Assembly: GCF_003337485.1 (NCBI RefSeq) | Contig: NZ_QPJJ01000005.1 | Span: 148,856-212,855 of the forward strand | Origin: Saliterribacillus persicus | GTDB taxonomy: Bacteria > Bacillota > Bacilli > Bacillales > Amphibacillaceae | DNA: 64,000 nucleotides | Direction: 5' to 3' | In this document: in pieces, positions 1-8,600 of the stretch | How positions within the stretch are numbered: the first letter of the stretch is position 1 | Layout: every line of letters starts with the position of its first letter | Notes under the pieces: model-generated | What the model was told of the DNA's origin: nothing | What the model saw: only the letters and a program-made list of their open reading frames with translations | Database searches by the model: none | Position numbers and translations under genes: made by a program

Positions 1-2
1 CA

Positions 3-101
3 CCTGATATTAACCATGTATTTCTTGCTAATCCAGTCGTGGATTTAACTCTATTTGCTAAATCAATAGAGGCGTATGCAGCAATAAATGAAATGAAATA
101 A
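3..101 (+). CDS. C-terminal fragment of an unidentified protein
   Basis: An open frame enters from the left edge and stops with TAA at 99-101, giving the last 32 residues of a protein (ends ...AYAAINEMK). Its codon usage looks like real coding sequence. I do not recognise the family from so short a tail. About 140 bases without a clear gene follow before the end of the convergent gene; they hold a weak CTAATA-GGC-TATTAG hairpin near 170-185 that might help end transcription. Confidence 0.5.
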   Translation, partial: PDINHVFLANPVVDLTLFAKSIEAYAAINEMK

Positions 102-241
102 GAGATCATTACTAATGAAGGTTCATGTTCTAGATGGGTTAAATGATCCAAATGACCACACTACTTTCCTAATAGGCTATTAGTTACATTTAACCATAAA
201 TTTCAATAGAAAGATAGTTAAAAAATCACAAAAATCATCAA

Positions 242-2791
242 TTATCGACATAATAAGCGTTGATTCACTACATCTGATAATAATTCAACTTCATCGGTTT
301 GCTTCACCTGGATAACATGCTTTAATTCTTCTTTCATTTGTATGAACTCTTCTTTCACGTCAGGGAAGGCTTCTAAATAAGCAGGGTGATACCTAACACC
401 TTCCTCTCCATCAAAAAGTGCCGAATAAAACAGACCCGATTCAACAATATCCTGGAAAAAATGACTACCGTAAGAAAGCTCCGGCATAAATCCACTTTGC
501 TCTGAAGCAACCTCACAAATTGCAGTCATATTTTGAATTTCAGTAAAATGAACAGGTACACCTAATGATGGTGTAGAAGTCCCCCATCTACCCGGACCAA
601 TCAATAATACCTGTTTATTTTTTAGCATTCTATTCAGAACGCCGATCTCTCTAGCAATTGTATATTTATCCTGTTCCTTTAAACTAAGGTACGCCTTCAT
701 ATCTACATATATAATGTAATCGATGGCTATTCTTACATTTCCTCCCATAAAGTTTCCATTTGATGCAAATAAACAGGCGTCCTCTTTCTTTATTTCTGGA
801 ACCTCAACAGCTTTTCCCAGTCCCCGTGTCTGAAGTGGACGACATTGAACAATATTGATTTTATAGTCTTCTTTTGATTTAAAGTTTGCGGTAAATTCGA
901 CATCTACTGGATACTCATATATTTTTTGTAACGTTTGTAAAATACGCTTCATGTCCTTTGGAAATGCTGAATGTTTTAAAAGTAGTTTGAAATCTAGGAT
1001 ATAAGGGGTTGGCATATTTTCATAACCCAAATCTTTTAGTCGAAAAGCAGTTTCCGTATCAATAGAAGCAAATAGATTTCTTTCTACGTTCCACACCTTC
1101 GATATAGCTTGGTCCACACTCACACTGGTAAGAATATTTTCTTTAACTGAAAGTACATCTATTCCGTGTTGAGAAAACTTCTTTAAATCATCCATATGAA
1201 GTAGCGGTTTTCTAGCTGGATTATCTAAGGTCACGAGCTTTGCATAATCATCTACCGTTCTATCAACAGCGCGTGTTCCTAAGCCAAAAACAAGGCGAAG
1301 CATACCAGCATCCATATCAACATTTTTGTCCCAAACATATAAATTGGAGGAGTTACCCACACCTGCTACATGCGGGAAAAAGTTTTCTTCGTAATGATCC
1401 CCTGAAACACGCTGAACTAAAATAGCCATTTGTTCATCTTTCGCAAAAAGACCACGATTTAACCGATATTCTAAAGCTTCCTCGTTCATTGTACTAGCAT
1501 ATACTGTGCGAATTGCACTTTCAAACGCCTCATACCTTTCCTCTGGAGTCCCTTGGTTCACACAAAAAACACTCTCATACTTACCAGCAAAAGCATTTCC
1601 AAAATTATCTTCTAAAAGAGAGCTTGATCTTACAATAATAGGTGACTGACCAAAATATTCTAAGACTTGAATAAATTTTTCTTTAATGGTTTGCGGAAAA
1701 TCACCAGTAAATAATTTTTCTCTCAATTCCTTGGCATAGGAAAAATAGCCCTCTTTTGTCTTTTGATTTACTCGGAGCTTCCACCAACCATTTTGAACAA
1801 TGTAAGTATAAAAAATATCGGAACCTAAATAAAAGGAATCGTGGGGTTCCATTCGTTGACCGAATAAATCTGGATCTTCTTTTTCAATTATTTTTCTAGC
1901 TAGCAGCATACCAACTGTTTTACCACCGATAAAACCCGTTCCGATTTCTCTAGAAGCAATTTGTAAAATGTCAGCTAGGGAAAAATATGAATCACAAAGC
2001 TCAAACATTCTAGAGCGTTCTCCTATTAGTAAGGACATCAATAACTCTTTGGTCTTTTGCTTTGTTTCTTCATCTTTATTCAAATCGTTTTTCGCATTCG
2101 AGAATATAACATCCCAATAATCCATTCTTTCTTCCACACGATTTAAGTTAGCAAATAAAGCAGAAGCGTCTGTACTTGCAGTTATACTAATTGCTTGTTC
2201 TCCTTCAATCTGATGTGGAAAAAACATGGTTGGAGAATACCGTTGCCATACTTTAAGAGGGTGGATATAAAAATTCCCTTCTACCTTACTAAGGTCAAGA
2301 AAAACCTGCGTCGTTTCCCTGATTCTAGCAATCGTATTATACGTATGCACATTACGTGTTAAAGCAAAATATGCAATTGTATCTAATTCAAACAAATAAG
2401 GACAACAAACTCTAAAAAAGTTACCAATCATCAAATCCGAATACCAATCAGATAATAAATCAGTTAAACAATCGAAAATATAGATCGTTTCTTTTCCTTC
2501 TTTTTCAATAAGTCGATGAATTTCTGTAGCAAAGCTTTCAAATCCTATAGTTGGATCAATATAAAAGGTTACTGTTACCTCATTTTCATTTAATAAAGCT
2601 TGATGCTTTCCGAACCGAACATATACTATTTTACGTTTTTCTTCTTGCATTTTTTTGACAAAAGAATTGACAATAGCCTGATAATTTTCAATTCGATCCA
2701 CTTGCCAAACAACGTTATCGCCCAATCTTAACGAATCAATTGCCTCATCAAATCCTTTAAATCCCGTGCTAATTCTATTGTTAAATTCCAT
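242..2791 (-). CDS. PEP-synthase-like ATP-grasp protein with degenerate KaiC/RecA-like N-terminus
   Basis: This 849-residue protein carries the PPDK_N ATP-grasp domain of PEP synthase and pyruvate phosphate dikinase (about residues 280-680), recognisable from GGKTVGMLLA, VRSSSLLEDNFGNAFAGKYES and QCRPLQTRG. The swivelling phosphohistidine domain and the PEP/pyruvate TIM barrel are missing, so a full PEP synthase reaction is unlikely. The first 200 residues look like a KaiC/GvpD-type RecA fold (STGFKGFDEAIDSL) whose Walker A loop is lost, while a Walker-B-like hydrophobic strand (IYIFDCLTDLL) remains. ATG at 2791 is preferred over the GTG at 2800 because AGGTGAGG lies just before it. Homologues in bacilli are usually called PEP/pyruvate-binding domain proteins. 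The substrate is unknown. Confidence 0.85.
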   Translation of the reverse strand: MEFNNRISTGFKGFDEAIDSLRLGDNVVWQVDRIENYQAIVNSFVKKMQEEKRKIVYVRFGKHQALLNENEVTVTFYIDPTIGFESFATEIHRLIEKEGKETIYIFDCLTDLLSDWYSDLMIGNFFRVCCPYLFELDTIAYFALTRNVHTYNTIARIRETTQVFLDLSKVEGNFYIHPLKVWQRYSPTMFFPHQIEGEQAISITASTDASALFANLNRVEERMDYWDVIFSNAKNDLNKDEETKQKTKELLMSLLIGERSRMFELCDSYFSLADILQIASREIGTGFIGGKTVGMLLARKIIEKEDPDLFGQRMEPHDSFYLGSDIFYTYIVQNGWWKLRVNQKTKEGYFSYAKELREKLFTGDFPQTIKEKFIQVLEYFGQSPIIVRSSSLLEDNFGNAFAGKYESVFCVNQGTPEERYEAFESAIRTVYASTMNEEALEYRLNRGLFAKDEQMAILVQRVSGDHYEENFFPHVAGVGNSSNLYVWDKNVDMDAGMLRLVFGLGTRAVDRTVDDYAKLVTLDNPARKPLLHMDDLKKFSQHGIDVLSVKENILTSVSVDQAISKVWNVERNLFASIDTETAFRLKDLGYENMPTPYILDFKLLLKHSAFPKDMKRILQTLQKIYEYPVDVEFTANFKSKEDYKINIVQCRPLQTRGLGKAVEVPEIKKEDACLFASNGNFMGGNVRIAIDYIIYVDMKAYLSLKEQDKYTIAREIGVLNRMLKNKQVLLIGPGRWGTSTPSLGVPVHFTEIQNMTAICEVASEQSGFMPELSYGSHFFQDIVESGLFYSALFDGEEGVRYHPAYLEAFPDVKEEFIQMKEELKHVIQVKQTDEVELLSDVVNQRLLCR

Positions 2792-2866
2792 TTTCCTCAC
2801 CTATCTTTATTGATCTTATATTCTTATTATAACATCAATAACAGATAAACCTATATCGATTATAGA

Positions 2867-2903
2867 TAGGAATATTCGATATACTTGATAAAAGATATTC
2901 CTA
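2867..2903. repeat. Inverted repeat TAGGAATAT-N19-ATATTCCTA
   Basis: Perfect 9-base arms at 2867-2875 and 2895-2903 lie in the 200-base region upstream of the ATP-grasp gene. The wide AT-rich spacer and the lack of a T-run argue for an operator or mRNA leader structure rather than a terminator. A TATAAT hexamer occurs nearer the gene around 2826-2833 (minus strand). No regulator is assigned. Confidence 0.4.
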
Positions 2904-2994
2904 CTTAAGGGATTAAAAATAGTTTGAGTTGGAATCAGTATTAAGCTAAAGTTTCTCTTTACCTTATGAAAAACTTAAGCCGGCTTTCATATTA

Positions 2995-3318
2995 TTATTC
3001 GTTAATTCTTTCTAGCTTTAGGGAATATCCATATATTTGATTATTACTTTTAATTAGATATCCAGTTGATTGAAAATCGATCATTAAATCCTTTTCCAAG
3101 TGCATTTGTGCAGACGAATTTATATACACAGGAACACTATTTGTTTCCAATGTCCTAGTGTTTTTCGGTTTTTTATTAAACAACTGTAACCTTACAGCTC
3201 CATCAAGCGGATTACCACATCCTCCTAATTCATAACTTAAAAATATAAAACTGTCTTCATAGGATTGTAATTGTTGCACTATTTGGTCAATGGCTTGTTC
3301 AGTAAAATGAATGTTCAT
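2995..3318 (-). CDS. HesB/IscA-fold iron-sulfur biosynthesis family protein (YqkB-like)
   Basis: This 107-residue protein has the Fe-S_biosyn (HesB/IscA) fold, with a ...YELGGCGNPLDG... segment in place of the usual first cysteine region. It lacks the C-terminal CxC pair of true A-type scaffold proteins, as do the Bacillus YqkB/YneR-type members, so a role in carrying clusters cannot be assumed. A strong AAAGGAGG site precedes the ATG. The gene starts 14 bases after the PPOX-family gene, so the two are probably one transcript. Confidence 0.75.
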   Translation of the reverse strand: MNIHFTEQAIDQIVQQLQSYEDSFIFLSYELGGCGNPLDGAVRLQLFNKKPKNTRTLETNSVPVYINSSAQMHLEKDLMIDFQSTGYLIKSNNQIYGYSLKLERINE

Positions 3319-3332
3319 AATTTCCTCCTTTG

Positions 3333-4244
3333 TTATTTCGGATTAAACGGTGAATAATCTATAAACTTAAAGGATGGATTATTGGAATTTTGAGTTTCTA
3401 ATACTTTAGCTATTTGAAACTCAATTAACCTTTTAGCACCGGGATGTTTTAATTTCTCTTCTTCCGTTAAATCCCAAATGATTTTTGACTCTCCAGATAG
3501 TTGAAGTGTATGACCATTAAGAAAATCAATGAACAATAATCCAGTTTTTGGATTGTCATAGATATTACCCAATGTGTTAAACATCATGTTTCCAACATAA
3601 TCTGGGTATTGAATTGTATTGTCATTCAAAACATGTATAAACCCTGGTTGTCCTCCTCTATGTGAGACATCTGCCTTCCCCTCTAAATTAGCACTTGCTA
3701 TAAAAAATGTATCTGCTAATTCGATCCAATTCCATTGTGATTCGCTTAAACTTAAATGATACTCTTTTTTTAGCGGCAGTCTTTTTCTGCTTTTATTTAA
3801 TTTCATTTTTCTTGCTTGAATATATTTGGGGCAATTTCCGTAGACTTGCTCAGTTGTGACTTCCATACTGTTATTCTCCAAAATTCGAACTGTCCCATTT
3901 ATTCTAATGCGAATTCTCTTTAGAAAATCAATAATTAGTATTCCAACATTAGGATTAGATTTCAGGTTTGCTAACAATACATCCTGTTGATCGTTAACCT
4001 CGTTAATTTGAATAGTTTTTTCATCTAACACTTGAATAAAACCTTGCTCACCATAAATAAAAGAGGACCATAAACCACCTTGTAGATCACTTGATCCTAC
4101 CACAATCATAGACTGTAATTCTATAAAAGATTGGAAAGACTTATTCATATATGGTTGAATAATTCGCCCAACAATATCTGCATCACTACTTACTCCCAGC
4201 TTGGAGTGAATAGCACGTTCGCCAGAGTGAAATACACTACTCAT
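3333..4244 (-). CDS. Pyridoxamine 5'-phosphate oxidase family protein with two split-barrel domains
   Basis: The 303-residue protein holds two copies of the FMN-binding split-barrel (PPOX) fold. The first is around residues 35-125 and the second around 180-275. Each contains a GFI(Q/H)VL..TIQ strand and an NP..G(I/L)L(I/F)IDFL segment, which shows an internal duplication. Proteins of this type bind flavin and often act on reactive or xenobiotic substrates, but the substrate here is unknown. The start has GGGAGGG seven bases upstream. It is divergent from the CGNR regulator, which probably controls it through the shared palindromes at 4306-4385. Confidence 0.8.
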   Translation of the reverse strand: MSSVFHSGERAIHSKLGVSSDADIVGRIIQPYMNKSFQSFIELQSMIVVGSSDLQGGLWSSFIYGEQGFIQVLDEKTIQINEVNDQQDVLLANLKSNPNVGILIIDFLKRIRIRINGTVRILENNSMEVTTEQVYGNCPKYIQARKMKLNKSRKRLPLKKEYHLSLSESQWNWIELADTFFIASANLEGKADVSHRGGQPGFIHVLNDNTIQYPDYVGNMMFNTLGNIYDNPKTGLLFIDFLNGHTLQLSGESKIIWDLTEEEKLKHPGAKRLIEFQIAKVLETQNSNNPSFKFIDYSPFNPK

Positions 4245-4305
4245 TAATAAACCCTCCCATCATTACAGACCTTCAAACAGATAATATTTATCCTCATTCT
4301 TTAAA

Positions 4306-4385
4306 TTAACCATTAAATTTGATTTTCAATGGTTAAAATATACACGATATATAATTAACCTGTCAACAATGTTATAATAGGTTAA
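4306..4385. promoter_or_regulatory. Pair of identical palindromes TTAACC-N19-GGTTAA (candidate operator)
   Basis: TTAACC occurs at 4306-4311 and 4355-4360, and GGTTAA at 4331-4336 and 4380-4385. This makes two inverted repeats with exactly the same 19-base gap, half-sites recurring every 24-25 bases. The second pair brackets the -10 box of the CGNR gene. The arrangement fits a dimeric or tetrameric repressor that controls both divergent genes. The CGNR protein next door is the obvious candidate, by inference only. Confidence 0.6.
4370..4378 (+). promoter_or_regulatory. Extended -10 promoter of the CGNR regulator gene
   Basis: TGTTATAAT (TG-n-TATAAT) is a perfect extended -10 element. No good -35 hexamer is seen 16-18 bases upstream, which is usual for extended -10 promoters. 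Transcription would start near 4385, inside the second TTAACC palindrome, so a bound protein would block initiation. Confidence 0.55.
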
Positions 4386-4415
4386 TGTTAGAACTGTTAA
4401 AAGGAGCTGTTTTAG

Positions 4416-4994
4416 TTGGAACGCACATCAAAGTTTCCACTTTTGTCTGGTTATTTATCACTAGACCTTGTAAATACAGAGATAGTCAGAAATGGAAAGC
4501 GCATTGATTTACTTGCTTCGAAAGAAAATTTAATCGAATGGATTCATACGTTAGATAAAGAGGGCATTATATCTATTCAACAGCTTTCAAAAAATATAGA
4601 GGGATGGGCAATTAGTGCCCTACCCATGGTTAAACAAATTCGCTCGTCCTTACGTAAGGCATTTGAAGGGTTTGCTGACGATAAAGAGCTTAAGAAAGCG
4701 TGGCTCTCTAACCTAGAAAAAATTATTGATAACGCCCCATTTACTTATCGATTAAAAGAAAATAAACTAATTGCAAAGCCAACCGGCCAGCCAAAGGATG
4801 CTTTTCTTTCCCTGATAGCCTATGATGCACTGCGACTGTTATCAGAAGATAAAATTACAAGTATGCAACGCTGTGCCAATCCTGATTGTGTTCTATTATT
4901 TATGGATACAAGAGGAAGAAGAAAGTGGTGCTCTATGAAAATATGTGGTAATCGCGAAAAGGTAACACGTCATCAAAATAAGAAAAGACCATGA
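4416..4994 (+). CDS. CGNR zinc-finger (ABATE-domain) transcriptional regulator
   Basis: This 192-residue protein has the usual layout of CGNR regulators. An N-terminal ABATE-type domain (LSGYLSLDLVNTEI..) is followed by a C-terminal zinc finger with RCANPDCVLLF, WCSMKICGNR and a basic tail; the cysteine pairs are visible. The start is TTG at 4416, supported by AAGGAG at 4401-4406. Family members are thought to act as DNA-binding regulators that sense small molecules. Divergence from a PPOX-family gene over a doubled palindrome suggests control of that operon and of itself. Confidence 0.8.
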   Translation: MERTSKFPLLSGYLSLDLVNTEIVRNGKRIDLLASKENLIEWIHTLDKEGIISIQQLSKNIEGWAISALPMVKQIRSSLRKAFEGFADDKELKKAWLSNLEKIIDNAPFTYRLKENKLIAKPTGQPKDAFLSLIAYDALRLLSEDKITSMQRCANPDCVLLFMDTRGRRKWCSMKICGNREKVTRHQNKKRP

Positions 4995-5011
4995 ATTGGA
5001 TATTCATGGTC
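4987..5011 (-). terminator. Terminator hairpin after the solute-binding-protein gene
   Basis: Perfect 9-base arms GACCATGAA and TTCATGGTC surround a 7-base loop. Read on the minus strand the hairpin is followed by TTTTCTT. It overlaps the last codons of the convergent CGNR gene. Confidence 0.6.
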
Positions 5012-6314
5012 ACTGGTCTGATTCATTCATAGAAGGATTATTATCTAACATGTTTTGTATTGCTCGTTGATCAATTCGAATCGTTTCGAATATACTTTTT
5101 TCTAACTGTTCTATGCTTTCGGGTGTTATTTCCTTACCGTAATTGAATTCACTCAATTCCACATCCCAAAGAAACTTCGCTTTTCTATCTAGAGGTAAAG
5201 GTTGACCTTTCTGGCCACGTTCCAAAATATCCTTATAAATAGCATTGACCTCCTGTCCTCCAAAAAACTCCACTTCCCGTGGTTCTGAATACATCGAGAA
5301 CATCTGTCTACTTGCAATTTTAATGAATTCCCAAGCAAGTAATTTATGCTCACTTGTAGAAGAAATAGCTAAAGAAGAACCGCTATCCTTTTCTACTCCC
5401 GTTAATCCAAATGGAAGTTCTGCAATTTTCCATTTCCCACTCTGTTCAGGTACCCAACTCTGCAATAAATCCACCCCATAAGAAGCCATATAGAACATAA
5501 CTAGTTCGTCATTTTTTAGGGCTTCTTTTCCTTGGTTATCCCATATGTTTAAGTGGGGACTTAATTCATTTTCTTGAATTAATATGGAAGCGTCAATTGT
5601 TTTTTTAAACGAACCTTGCTCCCCTAAGTATTGCAGATCAGAATCAAAATAGTTTTGAGATCGATTTAACATAATTAATATTGATTGCTCGGATTCTAAT
5701 ATATAATGATTATTCTCTTTTAACCTTGAAGCTAGTCTCATAAAATTTTCTTTATTAGATAGATAATGAGACAATGCTTTTGGTTCAGTAGGATAACCAT
5801 ACTCCTCTAAAATATCTTCTCTATAGAACGTAACGTATGGAAAGCTTAATAAAGGCATTGCATACATTTTTTCACCTGAAATATCTACTGCACTGCGCAG
5901 TAATCCATCTGGATATTGACTGAAATATGACTCCTCAAAATAGGGAGGTTCTTTTAAATTTTCCAATCCATCTATTCCTGAAAATTGCCCTAAATGATTG
6001 TTCGGTATCATGAAAATATCAGGGGTTGCTCCAGAAATAATACTTTCTTGATAAATGTTAACAAGATTGTCCATATCTTGAATAACGACTTTTACTTCCT
6101 TATTCGGAAAGGTACTGCGATATTCTTCAATCGCCCCTTCAAATATATTCTCTGTTGCCCAAATGGTAATTGCATCCTTATTTTTATTTTGCGTGTTTTC
6201 TTTTACTTCAGGCTTCTTTTGTACGATGTTATCAAATGTATTCAACTCTAAACTATTACAAGCAGTTAAAATGAGTAGAGAAAGAAGAATAGTTAAAAAT
6301 TTCATATACTTCAT
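5010..6314 (-). CDS. Extracellular solute-binding lipoprotein (family 1)
   Basis: The 434-residue protein begins with a lipoprotein signal peptide (LLILTAC, cysteine at residue 19). It then has the fold of family-1 ABC substrate-binding proteins (ITIWATENIFEGAIEEYRS..., later SSLAISSTSEHKLLAWEFIKIAS). No permease or ATPase genes are near. Instead the ATG overlaps the stop of a membrane diguanylate cyclase gene (ATGA at 6311-6314), so the two proteins are made together. This suggests the binding protein presents a ligand to the cyclase's outside domain rather than to a transporter (inference). The transcript is headed by a c-di-GMP riboswitch. Confidence 0.85.
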   Translation of the reverse strand: MKYMKFLTILLSLLILTACNSLELNTFDNIVQKKPEVKENTQNKNKDAITIWATENIFEGAIEEYRSTFPNKEVKVVIQDMDNLVNIYQESIISGATPDIFMIPNNHLGQFSGIDGLENLKEPPYFEESYFSQYPDGLLRSAVDISGEKMYAMPLLSFPYVTFYREDILEEYGYPTEPKALSHYLSNKENFMRLASRLKENNHYILESEQSILIMLNRSQNYFDSDLQYLGEQGSFKKTIDASILIQENELSPHLNIWDNQGKEALKNDELVMFYMASYGVDLLQSWVPEQSGKWKIAELPFGLTGVEKDSGSSLAISSTSEHKLLAWEFIKIASRQMFSMYSEPREVEFFGGQEVNAIYKDILERGQKGQPLPLDRKAKFLWDVELSEFNYGKEITPESIEQLEKSIFETIRIDQRAIQNMLDNNPSMNESDQ

Positions 6315-8167
6315 TCGTTCTCCCCCTTACATATTGAAAATTGTATTCCGTTTTTTCCTGTTTTCTTTCTTTCATACATAGCAGTATCTGCATGGTGTAA
6401 TAAATCGTCAACCGTTTGTCCATCACGCGGGAAACTACTAACTCCTAAACTTGCTGTAAGCTCCATTATATAGTGCTTTATTTTAATAGGGCGGTTTACT
6501 ACTTCTAATAAACGCTGACAATTTTCCTGCACAGTCGTATACGTGACTAAATCCATAATAGCTACAAATTCATCCCCTGCTAACCTGTAACTTCTTATTC
6601 CCGGATTTTCTCTTTCAAATGCCATCAGTCTTTTTGCAAATATTTTAAGTAGTTGATCCCCACCGCTATGACCTATGTTATCATTGACTTGTTTAAAATG
6701 ATCAAGATCAATAAATACAATCGCAAACTCTTCACCAGTCTCCTGACCTTTCTCAATTCTTTTTTGAATGTCCAAATGAAAAGAATAACGGTTTGGTAAA
6801 GCTGTTAATCCGTCAAAATGAGCAAGTTGAAATAACTTATTTTCTGATACTTTTAATTGCTGTGTCTGCTCTATTAACAATTTATTTTTATCTTGTATTT
6901 CTAAAAACATCGAACGAAGTCTAATAGAAACTTTTTCAATATTATTAGCTAAAGACTTAAACTCCATAATATTTATTGTGGATGTTTTAAACTCTTTTCT
7001 TTTTTCTAACTGATTGGGTAATGCTCTAGTTTGCCTTGTGAGAGACCATAATGATTTAGACAAAATACGATTCGTTACCATTCCCAAGCCTAAAGCAACA
7101 TATAATACGAGTATAGTCATCGCCACATATTTCCGCATGCTTTCTACAACCAACTGAATGTTTTCTTTTAGTGGAGTAACAACAATTATTTGCTTATCTA
7201 AAAAAGTAGATGTGGAAATGTAGAAGCCATTCTCCCAGTTTTCAATTTTATTTTGATTTTTTGGTAAAATAAAATATCCCATTTCATTAGGATCACTTAC
7301 ATAACCTGAGGTTAATTGATCGTATACCTCTGCTTCATTTCCTTCTGCTAAGCCAATGGTTAAATAAAATGTTCCATCATCATTTAAAACATACAAGAGC
7401 CTCTCTTCATTATCGATGGCCTGTTCCATTGTTAATTTGAAATGTGCTTTCTCAACTATAGAGCCTAATTTAAAATTTTGAATTTCTGTTGAGTCCATTT
7501 CCTCTTCTATTTCTAGCACTCGACTTTCGAGTCTTTGATGATCCTGCGTTAAATCAGTATAAATTTCATCCTGTAATAACCATCCATTGAATATCATCAC
7601 TAAAACCAGTGGTACCGTTGCAGAAAGAACCATAATATAAGAAATGATCTTCCCAAAAAATATCGGTTGTTTTTTAAGAGGAAAGCGCTTAAAAAATGGT
7701 AAGTATGGTAAATATTCACTACTGATATCAGCAAATAACGCAGAAATTAGAACTGATACAATAATGCTCATTATCATGCCAGCGGATTCAACTGTTGATA
7801 GTATATCTAAAAGTCTTGTCAACACAAAAAAACTGATAAGAACTACTAATGAATATAGAAAAGTCCATGTTAATATATCTTTTTTCAAATATTTATAAAG
7901 ACCACCAATAATGATCACTTCTAATAAACTGATAAATACGAATGGATCTTCTGGAAAAATAAAAAATACAATAGCTGAACCAAAAAATGCAGCAATTACT
8001 CCTGTTTTGTATCCTATTATTCTAACTAAAACAAAGTAGGCAAAAGCAGAAAACTGAATGGACAACCCAAAGAGTAAGGGTAAAGGAAAAAGCTTTAATA
8101 CTATTCCTAAACACGTAAAGAATAAAAATAAAACTACCCACCACTTATTTTTGTTATCTATTCTCAT
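6311..8167 (-). CDS. Membrane diguanylate cyclase (AGDEF motif)
   Basis: This 618-residue protein has about five N-terminal membrane helices, an extracytoplasmic sensor part (roughly residues 190-330), a further helix near 340-360, and a HAMP-like/coiled linker. A C-terminal GGDEF domain (about 445-615) follows. The signature loop reads RLAGDEF; Ala at the first position is found in some active cyclases. The Mg-binding DLDHFKQVND segment is intact. ATG at 8167 (GGAGGAG just upstream) is preferred; a GTG at 8182 would add five residues. It is co-transcribed with the solute-binding lipoprotein and lies behind a c-di-GMP-I riboswitch with terminator, so product-dependent control is likely. Confidence 0.85.
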   Translation of the reverse strand: MRIDNKNKWWVVLFLFFTCLGIVLKLFPLPLLFGLSIQFSAFAYFVLVRIIGYKTGVIAAFFGSAIVFFIFPEDPFVFISLLEVIIIGGLYKYLKKDILTWTFLYSLVVLISFFVLTRLLDILSTVESAGMIMSIIVSVLISALFADISSEYLPYLPFFKRFPLKKQPIFFGKIISYIMVLSATVPLVLVMIFNGWLLQDEIYTDLTQDHQRLESRVLEIEEEMDSTEIQNFKLGSIVEKAHFKLTMEQAIDNEERLLYVLNDDGTFYLTIGLAEGNEAEVYDQLTSGYVSDPNEMGYFILPKNQNKIENWENGFYISTSTFLDKQIIVVTPLKENIQLVVESMRKYVAMTILVLYVALGLGMVTNRILSKSLWSLTRQTRALPNQLEKRKEFKTSTINIMEFKSLANNIEKVSIRLRSMFLEIQDKNKLLIEQTQQLKVSENKLFQLAHFDGLTALPNRYSFHLDIQKRIEKGQETGEEFAIVFIDLDHFKQVNDNIGHSGGDQLLKIFAKRLMAFERENPGIRSYRLAGDEFVAIMDLVTYTTVQENCQRLLEVVNRPIKIKHYIMELTASLGVSSFPRDGQTVDDLLHHADTAMYERKKTGKNGIQFSICKGENE

Positions 8168-8196
8168 AGCTCCTCCACCCACCCTTCTTTTAAAAA

Positions 8197-8228
8197 TAAA
8201 AAAACCTACACAACTGCAGCGTAGGTTT
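8197..8228 (-). terminator. Intrinsic terminator, expression platform of the riboswitch
   Basis: On the minus strand AAACCTAC (8228-8221) pairs with GTAGGTTT (8209-8202) and a run of U follows. It lies between the c-di-GMP aptamer and the cyclase ORF, where a riboswitch-controlled terminator is expected. Which ligand state stops transcription cannot be read safely from the sequence. Confidence 0.8.
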
Positions 8229-8252
8229 GTATAAATCCTTTGATTTAATACA

Positions 8253-8328
8253 GAGTAACCCAGCCATCATCGTAAGAAATTACGTTAGATCTGTAGCTTT
8301 GCGTCCTTATTTTTCAATAAGTTTGCCT
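8253..8328 (-). promoter_or_regulatory. Cyclic-di-GMP-I (GEMM) riboswitch aptamer
   Basis: Read on the minus strand, the segment contains GGCAAAC, a CTTATT-GAAA-AATAAG hairpin, GGACGCAAAGC, a second arm AGCTAC...GATGGCT with inner hairpin CGTAA-TTTC-TTACG, and the closing GGGTTAC. This matches the GEMM-I consensus: a GAAA tetraloop on P2, the conserved GACGCAAAGC core and the GGUUAC end. It sits 25 bases before an intrinsic terminator and leads the cyclase/binding-protein operon. Confidence 0.92.
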
Positions 8329-8337
8329 TTTTCCATT

Positions 8338-8366
8338 TTTATAGTATTATCTTATCATAAGTTTAA
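8338..8366 (-). promoter_or_regulatory. Promoter of the riboswitch-cyclase operon
   Basis: TTAAAC (8366-8361), a 17-base spacer and TATAAA (8343-8338) form a SigA-like promoter. Its start point (about 8331) would fall right at the 5' edge of the aptamer. The remaining stretch to 8600 is AT-rich and holds no gene I can support. Confidence 0.55.
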
Positions 8367-8600
8367 CATAACCACCAAATAAAATGAATCTTTTTTCCTA
8401 TCATTTTTCATCTTACTATTAATTATAGTCTGTTCAAGTGAAAAGTTAAATAACTATAATTGATAATTTATGAACATTTTAAAACAGTGTTTTGACTATT
8501 TCATTTTCTTTCAATTAGATATCTATGCTTTTTTCACTCGCATTTGTGAAAAAAACAGAAATTTCGACAAATTATTAAAAATTTATTTTTATATGAACTT

